Source: Linnemannia schmuckeri (taxonomy: Eukaryota; Mortierellomycota; Mortierellomycetes; Mortierellales; Mortierellaceae). From it: a stretch of 64,000 nucleotides of DNA. Every line of letters starts with the position of its first letter. The stretch's first letter is position 1. Of this stretch, positions 45,401 through 54,792 are shown in pieces. The stretch covers positions 62,001 through 126,000 of the forward strand of contig JANATG010000004.1 of assembly GCA_029449235.1 (NCBI GenBank). Direction: 5' to 3'. Position numbers and translations under genes: made by a program. The notes under the pieces are model-generated. The model saw nothing but the letters and a program-made list of their open reading frames with translations, was not told the DNA's origin and made no database searches.

Positions 45401-46060
45401 CTTCTCGCGCCAGAGCCAGAGCATGGTGTTGCGGACCTTGAGGTAGCTCTCAAGATCGGATCGCCCAATGTGGTACTGGAAGAGCTCAAACTCTTCGACA
45501 CAGAGACCGTGAGCATGTAGTCGCGAGGCATGGGCGGCATCATTTAGCTTTTGTTCCTCTCGTCGCTCCTGGCGTGAACGCTGGTGGTGCTGGCTTGGAG
45601 AGTTAGTCGATCTGATACTGGCAGCAGTGGCTGAGGATGAATGACGTCCATGTGTTTGGGGTTGTGCAGCTCCATTACCCCTTTCTTCCTTGGCTTGTTT
45701 TGTTGACCCACGGGGTCTTCCCGGCCCACGACCAGTGGTGCTTTGTCGCCGAGTTGAAGTCGATGAGGAACGCCTTTTTCTGGTAGCGGGGAATGAGGCA
45801 GGGTTGAAGAGTTCCACTGTCTTCCTGAGTCGCTTGGGTGGTAATGCTGCTTCTGAGCCACGTCGATGGGCAGTAGTTGTTGTTGCAGTTGTTGCTGTCA
45901 TGGTGGTCGTTGTTGCTGTCGTTATTGATGTGACACTATTGGTGGCGGTGGGAGTGTCAGGTGTCCATGCAGGGCCTAGTGCGGTTGCGAGCTGCTTGAG
46001 GACGGTCTTGCGACGAGCCTTTTGACGCTCAGAGGTAGAGAGCTTTGAGCTCAGCATCAT
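42423..46060 (-). CDS. LSD1-type histone demethylase (SWIRM + amine oxidase, AT-hooks), 1143 aa
   Basis: FAD-dependent amine oxidase expected to demethylate histone lysines in the nucleus. Exons (minus): 44480-46060, 43806-44376, 42423-43702; 3432 nt, in phase. Residues ~1-170 are disordered and hold an AT-hook core (GPGRPRG). The SWIRM domain is at ~175-262. The FAD fold starts at ~300 (VVVGSGIAGIGAAK), with VLEARSRVGGRMHSF. The LSD1 signature ANLEFANATP/HWDQDDDYEF is present. The Lys in GFGLLNKLVL matches the catalytic lysine of human LSD1. The FAD-binding end is GQLYFAGEATSRQYPATAHGA. The ~78-residue spacer before HWHYANLE is too short for the CoREST-binding tower. The C-terminal ~300 residues are acidic with another AT-hook (KRGRGRPRKHP). 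Confidence 0.93.
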
Positions 46061-46163
46061 TGTTGATCAGCAGTTTGAGATCAGCTTGATTTGCGGATGG
46101 GTGAAGAAAGGAAAAGGGGAAGAAGAAGGACAGGGAGTTGAGAAAAGAGGGTCAAAGACGAAA

Positions 46164-46196
<33 letters not shown>

Positions 46197-46463
46197 GAGA
46201 AAAGGGGTTGAGTGGAGAAAGGGATTAAAAGGGGATCGATCGCACTCAGACCACACCAAAATATATATGCTCAAAGGAAGGCCGCTTTGTTGATAATGCT
46301 GCCATTTGTTTCATTCATTCTCCCTCTTTAGCTTGATCATTGTTTGATTTTTTTTTTTTTAGTATCTGTCCTTGAACAGTGCCTGTTTTTCTGCCGCCCT
46401 AGGCTGGCACAAACTAGGGATCAATTTATGAACCCCGATGGCATTTTCTTCTTTGATCTTCCT

Positions 46464-46496
<33 letters not shown>

Positions 46497-46565
46497 TTTA
46501 TTTATTATTATTTATTACGAGTTTGTTTCTGCTGAAAAGCAAACCGGATCGATTCCGTAGACGAA
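46061..46565. other. Short intergenic region between demethylase and Iwr1 genes
   Basis: Contains an A28 tract (about 46,167-46,194) upstream of the demethylase start and a T26 tract (about 46,470-46,495) downstream of the Iwr1 stop. No gene seen. Confidence 0.6.
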
Positions 46566-48931
46566 CTAGAACATGTAGTCCTCCTCATCATCATCACTCG
46601 AAAGCTCGTCTATTTCAAAAAGAAAAAGAACAAATGTCAGATTAGATCTCTTGTTTGCATTGGCTGCTTGAATTGCGGGAGAAGATATCCAACAACTGAT
46701 CAAAAACTCACATGGATGCGCATCGTCGCTAAGCTCATCTTCAGGATAGTCGTTCTGGTAGTAGTCCTCTGCATTCGAGTCCGAGTCTTCATAGTCGTCG
46801 TCACTCGAGTCATCCTCGTTCATAAAGTTGTTCTCGTCGTCACTGAACCAAAGCCTATACATATGTCGCAACGAGGATAAAAATATATGTCAATTCATCC
46901 CTATCGTTACCCATGCGCGCACTGAACAATGTGACAAAACAAATCAAAAAAATGAGGCTTACAAAGATCCAATGGCACGCTGCTGCGACTCTTTGGCGTG
47001 ATCAGCATTGACATCGCGATAGTAAATATCGTAGACATATTCGTCCTCCGAGTCAGAAGCCCCTCCAGCGTCGTCTCTCCTATTGGATGCCGATGAAAGT
47101 CGCCCACTGACTGCAGTTTCATCCATAGAGATCTTTGGATCGATCATTTTGTCAGAGACTAGCAAAACGAGATTCGGGATTGCGATTAGATCATGCTCTA
47201 CTGTATGGTCACGAGCAATGAACAAATATCCAATAACCTGGCACCTAAGCACTCACTTGTCAAGTACTCGCGGACCATGGGCAGAAAGTTGCACATGATA
47301 TCTGCCTCCTCTGCTTCCTGAGCACTATTCGTTGTGAAGTGGAAAAATGATGCGAATTAATCTATGTCTGCGATCCGCACGATGTTCAACCACTCGGTTG
47401 ATTTCAATACACATTCCTGACTTACAGTTGCTTCTTAGTCTTGGGCTCATCCTCTTTGACGGCGTCATACATCTTGAATATGTCCAACTGCGCCTCAGCC
47501 GCGACTTCATTCGACGACCTAAGCGTTTTGACAAACGAGCTGTTAATGACAAGCTTCTGCCGTGAATATCACAGTTCTGCATGAGGCTACAGTCATCTGT
47601 ATTCAAAAGAGTCACGTACTTGACTTTGGGAGGGAGCTTTGTGTCGGGGGTTGAGTATCCGGACCGTTTCTGGTTAATGACTCTGTAGCGAGCCGTGCGT
47701 GCTTCTTGTCGTTTTGTTTCTGCCAGTTCACCTCGTCTTTCCTGGACACGCTCATCGTAGTCAACAGTGTGGCGGTCCATCAATCGAGATCTTGGTCTGG
47801 GCGATGACTCGGCCAGATTTGTGATTTTTTCCTATTTTGGAGTTCAACCATCGCAAAAGAATAAGGTCACGATCCTTGATACGCCTGCATCCACGATATC
47901 AATGAAAATTCTGCAATGTAGTCCTTACCCTGAGTTTGCTCGACTGGGTTGGGTCCTTGAAGAGCTCCTTGTTGACCGTAGTTGCTAATCTGAAAACCGC
48001 CGGCGCAGCCTCTACAACGTCGAAAGAAAAAAAACCGGGTACGTAAGTCATGATGACCTCACTCACAGGGTTGCATCGAAAACGCAAAGAGCTTGTTTTT
48101 ATTGCCAAGGTCGCCTTACTTGGAAGTGGCATTAGTCCTGTAGCTGTGTTCTCCTTCTCTCTCTGACTCTCATCCTCGGTCTTCTTTTGCTTCTTTCCTG
48201 CCAACTTTTCCAACTGCTCCTGCACAACTAGATGAAGAAAAAAATACGGGCAGTAAATATTGTATTCTCAGCAAAAAAAAAAAAAAAAAAAAAGGTTTGA
48301 AAATCATCCCCTACATCATCTGAAGTTCAAAGATCCATGATAGAGAGTATTGATTACCAAGAGTGTCCAATGGCTCCTCATTTCTTCTGCGTTTGATCCT
48401 GAGAATAGTAAGTCCTTCATCGTTGGTTTGACTGGTAGTTGGAGGATCAAAACTTCCAGCGCGCTTGCGAAAGGACTGGCTAGAGCTCTCCCGAAGAGTG
48501 TTCATGCTCGTTTCTGAAGTCGCTGTTAGGTTAGCCTTGCTTCCTGGCGTATGGTTATCGAAAGTAAACGGCGTAGTTGAGCTGATGATCGAGCCAGTAG
48601 TGATAATGGGTGAAGCTGAGCCTGATGAGGGCGTGGACCCTGGAGTGCTGATAGCAGTGCCGCGCGATGTTAGTTTGACTGGGACTGGATCGAATTTGCC
48701 AGGATTGTTGTAATCAATGGCGGTGTTGGTAAAGGGTCGAAGGAGCGGACGACTGCCTATGTGTGCGACTGTTGGTTTCTTTTTGCGAAGAAAGATGGAT
48801 GAGGACGACGATGTCGATTGTGATGAGGTCGGCACAGCAGGGTTTGGCGGCAGTTTTCTTGGGGTCGTAGTTGTGTCGACGGCCATTGCTTCCAGGGTTG
48901 TCCCCTGGGTGTGTGATTGTTGATCAGTCAT
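46566..48931 (-). CDS. Iwr1-like RNA polymerase II nuclear-import factor, 506 aa
   Basis: Iwr1 escorts assembled RNA polymerase II into the nucleus. Nine exons (minus): 48358-48931, 48120-48227, 47929-48011, 47620-47831, 47426-47518, 47257-47324, 46963-47158, 46712-46854, 46566-46609; 1521 nt, in phase. The N-terminus is Ser/Thr-rich, then an ILRIKRRRNEEPLDTL motif as in family members. Next come DEDEYVYDIYYR-like sequence (SEDEYVYDIYYRDVNADH) and the acidic Iwr1 core LWFSDDENNF ... DSDSNAEDYYQNDYPEDEL. The end is Asp/Glu-rich (DDDEEDYMF). The protein is longer than yeast Iwr1 (~350 aa), mainly through the N-terminal extension. The neighbouring demethylase gene lies in the same orientation ~500 bp downstream. 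Confidence 0.9.
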
Positions 48932-49221
48932 AGTTGTGTTTGTTTAATTCTGCGAAAAGAAGAAGTGTGTAATTAGTCAACCTCAACAAGCGAAGTAAAA
49001 AAGAAAAAAAAAAATGCCGGTGACTGCTTTCGCGAATAGGAGGTGAGTGCGCGAGAGACAAGACGGTTAGTGGCATGCGTTGTTTGTATGCATGAATGCA
49101 TGAGTACGATTTTGACTCTTCTTGTTTTCTTTTACTTTTTTCTTTCTTCACTAGACATCCTTCCTCCTCTCACTCACCTCTCTCTCACCTCCCTTACCCA
49201 TCATCCATCCCATTTCCACAA

Positions 49222-49882
49222 CAACAACGCTCCAGTTTTGTGGTCTGCTAAGAGCAACCATCAACGACCCCCAATCCGCCGCTGGAACCCTATCTCTATC
49301 GTCTCACCAGTTTCAGCCCTTCTGCACCAGAGTCAATTTAACCCACCGTTCAGTCGACCCAACGTTCCCCTCAGACTACACCTTTCGGTAGACAGCGACG
49401 ACGATTCGCCTTCCCAGCAAGAGCACGGCAGCTTTCCTCAGGGTATACAGAATCACAATACCACGTTCAATAATTGAGATCCCAAAGTGAACCTCTTTGA
49501 CGCCAAGTCCTGTCTCCAAGAAAGAGTCCTCAACGCCCTCTGCTCGATAAGAAGGGACCGTCGTTGATGCCCTCTCATGTCGGTGATATGAGTTCCCAAG
49601 CAAAGTTGGTCAAGTCGATTACAGAGTTCAGCAAGTACGTGATCTCGTTCACGGACTGCTGCGTTTGCTTGAAGCTCTACCTTCAGCAGCCGGTCCGGAT
49701 TGCTATTTTTGCTGGGGATGATGGCACATTTAAGTTTACGCCATCCACGGCCTCGATGCTGATGCACCTTTCGGAACAATCCTGGACACCTGGAGATCCT
49801 ACCCATCCGGGCATTCAACATGTTCCTCTTTCTGGCAAGATCAACTTCAAGAGTAATGTTCTACGCGACACGTTTGATGTAT
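49222..49882 (+). pseudogene. Unidentified coding remnant, multiple frame breaks
   Basis: A plausible peptide runs 49,564-49,882 (SQAKLVKSITEFSKYVISF ... VPLSGKINFKSNVLRDTFDV). Upstream, coding-like stretches occur in other frames (for example LLRATINDPQSAAGTLSLSS near 49,250) but contain stops. Start, splice sites and a full frame were not found. It lies divergent to Iwr1 and next to a transposon-like inverted repeat, so it may be a gene broken by insertions. No family was recognised. Confidence 0.3.
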
Positions 49883-49989
49883 AGTGGATTTTGCTTTGTA
49901 AACTCTAAGAATAATGTCAGTATTGATCTATATTTTGTTGTGATCTATAGGAATGTTACTACAGGCGATCAAACGAGGGAACGCGCACA

Positions 49990-50575
49990 GACACAGTTTT
50001 TTGAAACAACAAAAAGAGGAATATCCTATTTGTTGCTCACTCTTTTTTGGGCTCCTTAAATGTTGCCCATAGTAAAGTTTATTCGTTGCCCATAATTTTG
50101 CTCTAATCCGGTGCCCATTCCGAAATCTTAAACGTTGCCCATGACACTGCCGCTATATGTTGCCCTATCTTTCTTCCCTCACCTGCATTGCAGCATCATC
50201 TATCTGCAGAGAATCGAGCTCTTGCTGCTTGCGTCATGCATGTGCATCAGGAACCTCATAGATATACGGCTTGATACATGAGGCAACCATGTCAGCAATG
50301 GTACAGGTGGGAGAAAGAGAGCGAGAAAGAGAACGAGAAAGGGAACAAAGAAACTACTCGGCTCATGAGGACGCAGCTCATTACATGGGGCAACTATGTC
50401 AAGGGCAACAAATAATTTTGCGAGGTAGGCAACAGATTGGCGCTTTTTTGGCAACGTTTAAGAGTATTCAATCTCCGATGGCAACTGGGGGGCAACGAAT
50501 AGACTTTACTATGGCCAACATACAAGGAGCCACAAAAGGGTGGACAACAAATAGATATGTCCACAAAAAGACAAT
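49990..50575. mobile_element. Inverted-repeat element built from TTGCCC motifs (copy 2)
   Basis: The left arm (to ~50,165) reads ATTTGTTGCTCACTCTTTTT, GGGCTCCTTAAATGTTGCCC, ATAGTAAAGTTTATTCGTTG and three more TTGCCC/GTGCCC motifs. The right arm (~50,380-50,575) is the imperfect inverse (GGGCAACGAATAGACTTTACTATGG... AAGGAGCC ... CAACAAATAG). The arms are diverged (about 75-85% by eye). The centre has no open frame of note. Ends and target duplication are unclear. A related piece lies at 3,236-3,700. Confidence 0.55.
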
Positions 50576-50689
50576 GGTTTCTATCTCCACTCCAAGGAGG
50601 CATCCTCTCAAACAACCTGACGATCCAAGGAACCACACCATGCGTCCCCTGACCCTAAGCTCGAATCGGAAGGAATAAGATAATATGAC

Positions 50690-50905
50690 ATTAAATGTCA
50701 GAATAATTAAATCTAACAGTAATGTTAGAATAATATTTTATGAGATAATCTGACTTCAGTCATATTTTTTTCATCTGATGTCAGAATAACTAATCTGACA
50801 TTGATGTCAGAATAACTAATCTGACATTGATGTCAAAATAACTAATCTGACATTGATGTCAAAATAACATTTTTCTAGCTATTCTGACATGTGCTGTCAA
50901 ATTAT
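50690..50905. repeat. Tandem repeat whose unit is itself a palindrome (TCTGACATtgATGTCAGA)
   Basis: A 26-bp unit, AATCTGACATTGATGTCAGAATAACT, is repeated about four times (50,785-50,870) with diverged copies on both sides (CTAACAGTAATGTTAG, GACATTAAATGTCAG). Each unit can form a small hairpin. Related pieces (TCTAACTATAATGTCAGAATAAC) reappear at 52,150-52,265, on the far side of the element at 50,980-51,836, suggesting that element is nested in an older repeat. Confidence 0.7.
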
Positions 50906-50979
50906 CATTTTCAAGAAAAGTTGTTCTGACATGCCATCAATGTCTGATTATCTGGATATTCTGACATGTAATACTCATA

Positions 50980-51836
50980 AAGTGCTCCAATCAGCTGATC
51001 AACCAAAACGCGATTTCGACTTGTTTTTTGAAATGCTCATTCGCCAATGTTCCAGTCGGCCCCCAGATTCCTGCCATTCATTCTCTTGATTCGTAACCTC
51101 ATTCATCACCGCTTGCCTTTTTTTGCATGGACCGACATTGGATCATCGCCGGAATCGAAATGCCTGAATCTGGTTGATCACTTAATTGGATCGCCATATG
51201 TGGCGAATGATTTCCATGTAAAATTTTACATGGGTTTAGCACGGGAAGATCTGTTTTTTAAATACCACAAGCTCAATGCGCTTTCTACAGATAAACTGAG
51301 AGCAGTTCCATGCAAAGGACATCAAGTGGATCTAGAAAATAGGAAACGTACGAAACTGCTGTATCATTTATAGAAGATATCGTTAAAGTATGTTTTGTTA
51401 CATGGGTCTAGCATGATTTCAGACATTGCCATGATATTACACTCTATTGAGAATAACTGGCTTCTTACATTAAAGACCTTTAGATCATACATCATGTCCT
51501 GTGCATGGAACTGCTCTCAGTTTATCTGTAGAAAGCGCATTGAGCTTGTGGTATTAAAAAAACAGATCTTCCCGTGCTAAACCCATGTAAAATTTTACAT
51601 GGAAATCATTCGCCACATATGGCGATCCAATTAAGTGATCAACCAGATTCAGGCATTTCGATTCCGGCGATGATCCAATGTCGGTCCATGCAAAAAAAGG
51701 CAAGCGGTGATGAATGAGGTTACGAATCAAGAGAATGAATGGCAGGAATCTGGGGGCCGACTGGAACATTGGCGAATGAGCATTTCAAAAAACAAGTCGA
51801 AATCGCGTTTTGGTTGATCAGTTGATTGGAGCACTT
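50980..51836. mobile_element. Palindromic TA-flanked element, ~345-bp terminal inverted repeats
   Basis: The left end AAGTGCTCCAATCAGCTGATC and right end GATCAGTTGATTGGAGCACTT are inverted copies continuing ~345 bp inward almost perfectly, to CTCAGTTTATCTGTAGAAAG and beyond. TA lies at both ends (50978-50979, 51837-51838). Only ~165 bp in the middle are unpaired. There is no transposase. The long arms would make an RNA copy fold into a long hairpin. Confidence 0.85.
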
Positions 51837-51974
51837 TATGAAGGGAAATAAACACCATCCATTTCAGCACATCAAATGTCGAGTCTAAGGGTGGGTGGAT
51901 CCTTGGAGAATGTCAAGTGAGTTCAAGTGCCTATTTTTGTCCAAGAGTTCGATTGGCCCTGGGTATCTGTTTCG

Positions 51975-52118
51975 TTTCGCTATTTCGTTTTTCGCAACTC
52001 TGAACAGAACGTTTCATTTTTCCTCTTCTAGTAGTTTTTTCAAGGCCATTTCGTTTCGCAACTTTAAATAGGATTTTCGTTTTACCTCTTTTAGTAGAAA
52101 TTTTCACGGCTATTTCGA
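51975..52118. repeat. Two tandem copies of a ~70-bp CATTTCG(T)TTCGCAACT unit
   Basis: Each copy runs from TATTTCGTTTTTCGCAACT or CATTTCGTTTCGCAACT to a CCTCTTyTAGTAG...TTCA(A/C)GGC end. They are diverged. No coding potential. Confidence 0.55.
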
Positions 52119-52331
52119 CCTTCATAAATGAAAACGAAGTGAAAGGGGGTATATTGTTTGTGGGCACAGCAGTTAATCTGACTGTAAAAAAAGATATTCT
52201 GACGTGTTTCCAAAATTATGATGTCACAATATCTGGTTAATCTAACTATAATGTCAGAATAACTTCTTCCGAATCGCAAGTACAAACAAAAAAGTTTGTG
52301 CCCATAGCAAAGGGCAAAAAGGCAATGATTC

Positions 52332-52339
52332 TGACGACA

Positions 52340-52372
<33 letters not shown>

Positions 52373-52412
52373 TCCTGATTCTGGCGCCTTAGACCAACTC
52401 GGCCATATCGCC
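52332..52412 (-). tRNA. tRNA-Leu (anticodon CAG)
   Basis: The minus strand begins GGCGATATGGCCGAGTTGG and ends TGTCGTC plus discriminator A; the acceptor pairs with two G-T pairs. The anticodon stem CCAGA/TCTGG encloses loop ATCAGGA, anticodon CAG. The variable arm is long (TCCGAAAGGGC), as in class II tRNAs. The B box is GGTTCAAATCC. A T5 terminator follows ~12 nt downstream. No intron. Confidence 0.93.
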
Positions 52413-52603
52413 AGCCCTAAATCCAACACATTGCTGTGCATTTCTCGCCTTCCGAGTTAAATATTTATACTTATAAACCATGCGCAGATCTGCTTTCGTC
52501 GCCAAAAGGGACCCGGTCACGTGTGAGAGAGTATCTACCCATGTGCCTCGGGTTGAAGCCTGTATGGTTTCAAGAGCTGAAGGCTTTTAATAAGGCGCCA
52601 GAT

Positions 52604-52992
52604 AGAAAAATGAGGGGTAGAAATAAAATTGCGTACGAAAAAAAAAAAAAAAAAAAAAAAAAAGAAAAATGAGGGGTGAGAGAACTGTGACGAAAAGAGA
52701 CCGTTTTTGCTGTGAAGAGCAGCGACAATTGTTGCGCAGAGCCAGGCTCCGGGTCGGACTGTGACTGGCGGATGGTGTACTGAAGAGTTTGGTCTGTAGT
52801 CCCCTTTACTTCCAAATGCCTCCTTTGTACTGTTTGTCAGAGAAATAAAATTGTGTACAAAAAAAAAAAAAAAAAATGTGACGAAAAGAGGGTTAATCTA
52901 AAACAGAATGTGTAGCAGCGGAAATTGTTGCGCTGAGCCAAATTATGATACTGGAGAAATAAAATTGTGTACGAAAAAAAAAAGAGAAAAGG
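52604..52992 (+). mobile_element. Cluster of three truncated LINE 3' tails with poly-A
   Basis: Three segments end alike, with AAATAAAATTGnGTACRAAAA: at 52,620-52,663, 52,842-52,877 and 52,962-52,984. The second and third also contain the family tail TTGTTGCGC(A/T)GAGCCA seen at 11,628. The first is only ~20 bp plus poly-A and is flanked by a 15-bp direct repeat, AGAAAAATGAGGGGT (52604-52618 and 52663-52677), a target duplication. These are classic products of aborted target-primed reverse transcription. Confidence 0.75.
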
Positions 52993-53127
52993 CTAGCGAG
53001 TGTTGACAAAAGAAGTGTTACTGTGCTTAAACAGGCAAAACGATTGGGAATCGTTTACTTTTCTCAATTCTTCTTCCTTACTCTCTTTACAACTCTCAGT
53101 TTCTGCAGGGGTTGGCAAAAATACATA

Positions 53128-53980
53128 CAGTGGATGCGAAAAATGAGTCAATATTGTTGCTTTTTCTCTTTTTTATTTTCTTACAAACTTTTTGTTGTTC
53201 AAACATACCCTGCTCTTTTATCATAAAAAAAAGCCCAGCCACTTTATAATATTTTTAAAAAACCTCATGTCTCTATTCTTATTAACTATGGAAAAACGGT
53301 GGAAAATACTTGCATAGTCCATTAACTCATTTTCTGTACTAAATGAGGCCTTTTACAGTTTTCTAGATTAAGCCTATATATCTGTCGTCAAACCTTTAGC
53401 AAAAAATCAGTAAATATGTTTGAGTCATTGCTCAAAGTCTAGGCTTCTTGGGTGGAGTTTTGAAAGTTTTTTGAACTTTAGCTATACTATGTGTCTATTC
53501 TTTTAAGTAAATAACATTATTTGATGTCTTCTGCTAAAAGCGCAAGAATATCCATCCCTTACAATGGATATAGAGGTTGTAAATATTGATTCATTACATT
53601 TTTTCGAACAAACTCCATGTAAAAACGCCAAGTTCAAAAAACTTTCAAAACTCCATCCAAGAAGCCTAGACTTTGAGCAATGACTCAAACATATTTACTG
53701 ATTTTTTGCTAAAGGTTTGACGGCAGATATATAGGCTTAATCTAGAAAACTGTAAAAGGCCTCATTTAGTACAGAAAATGAGTTAATGGACTATGCAAGT
53801 ATTTTCCACCGTTTTTCCATAGTTAATAAGAATAGAGACATGAGGTTTTTTAAAAATATTATAAAGTGGCTGGGCTTTTTTTTATGATAAAAGAGCAGGG
53901 TATGTTTGAACAACAAAAAGTTTGTAAGAAAATAAAAAAGAGAAAAAGCAACAATATTGACTCATTTTTCGCATCCACTG
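53128..53980. mobile_element. Mariner-type palindromic MITE, ~350-bp terminal inverted repeats, TA duplication
   Basis: Ends are CAGTGGATGCGAAAAATGAG and the inverse, with TA immediately outside both (53126-53127 and 53981-53982). The arms (53128-53478 and 53630-53980) are nearly perfect inverse copies, with only a few mismatches. A ~150-bp unpaired centre has no coding capacity. CAGTG termini and TA target are typical of Tc1/mariner. Confidence 0.9.
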
Positions 53981-53982
53981 TA

Positions 53983-54575
53983 TGTCCGTTTCTCTTCATT
54001 ATGAAATGAAGGACCTACAACTTCTTGCAGAGACATAAAAAGAATATACAAAACTAAAAGTCTTAACTCTTTGCCATCTGAGCTCAATGGTGTGCCTCTT
54101 GTTTTTTAAAAAAAATCCTCTCTGAGTCTTAAAGCCTCCATTTTATCTCCCCTTTTCACAAATCGAAAGTTTTACAGTGGACTCGTTGGTATAGTATCCT
54201 ACAATTCTAAGGGAGTATACAGGTTCGAAAAGGACCAACAATAGCACAAGGACCGCCATTTCCATTGTTTTGGGTACATTTGTCTGCCCCTCAGTGCTTG
54301 GGCGAACAATCAAATACAGGCACCACTTCCCGTTGGCCCTGTCTCTAATCTTTGCACAAAATGAGTTTAATTCATTTCTCATTTTATCCACTAATAAAGA
54401 GAGAGCGTGTATCTGTGCTTGGACCAAGTGAGTTATTTTTTTGCTCTCGCCCCCATTACAGTCTCACGCTGGAGCAATAACAAAATTCTGTAGACAAACC
54501 TAAACCCAACCGCCTTTATTGGTGCGATACTTGCAATTTTGTCCTCGCCCCTCTTAGCACCCCCATCCCTGTGCT

Positions 54576-54610
<35 letters not shown>

Positions 54611-54792
54611 CCTTCATTGCACCATTCATTAGTAATTCAAAGAATGTTTGAATAAAAGACAAGTTCAGCCTTTTATATACGTTGGTAAATACAATGAGAT
54701 GCTATTAGGATATGAAAAGGTAAAGACTATACTAGTCGAAGTAGAGATAGAAGAGCTATACAAAAAAAATAAGTAGTGAAGAAAGGTTACTA
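53983..54792. other. Intergenic region downstream of the OPT gene
   Basis: AT-rich, with a ~33-nt T tract at about 54,577-54,610. A minus-strand frame of 94 codons (54,143-54,427) has one hydrophobic segment but no recognised motif and is not called. Nothing else supported. Confidence 0.5.

Noticed and set aside
50788..50870. Regular repeats suggesting a CRISPR array
   Set aside because: Units are contiguous 26-bp tandem repeats with no unique spacers, in a eukaryotic genome.
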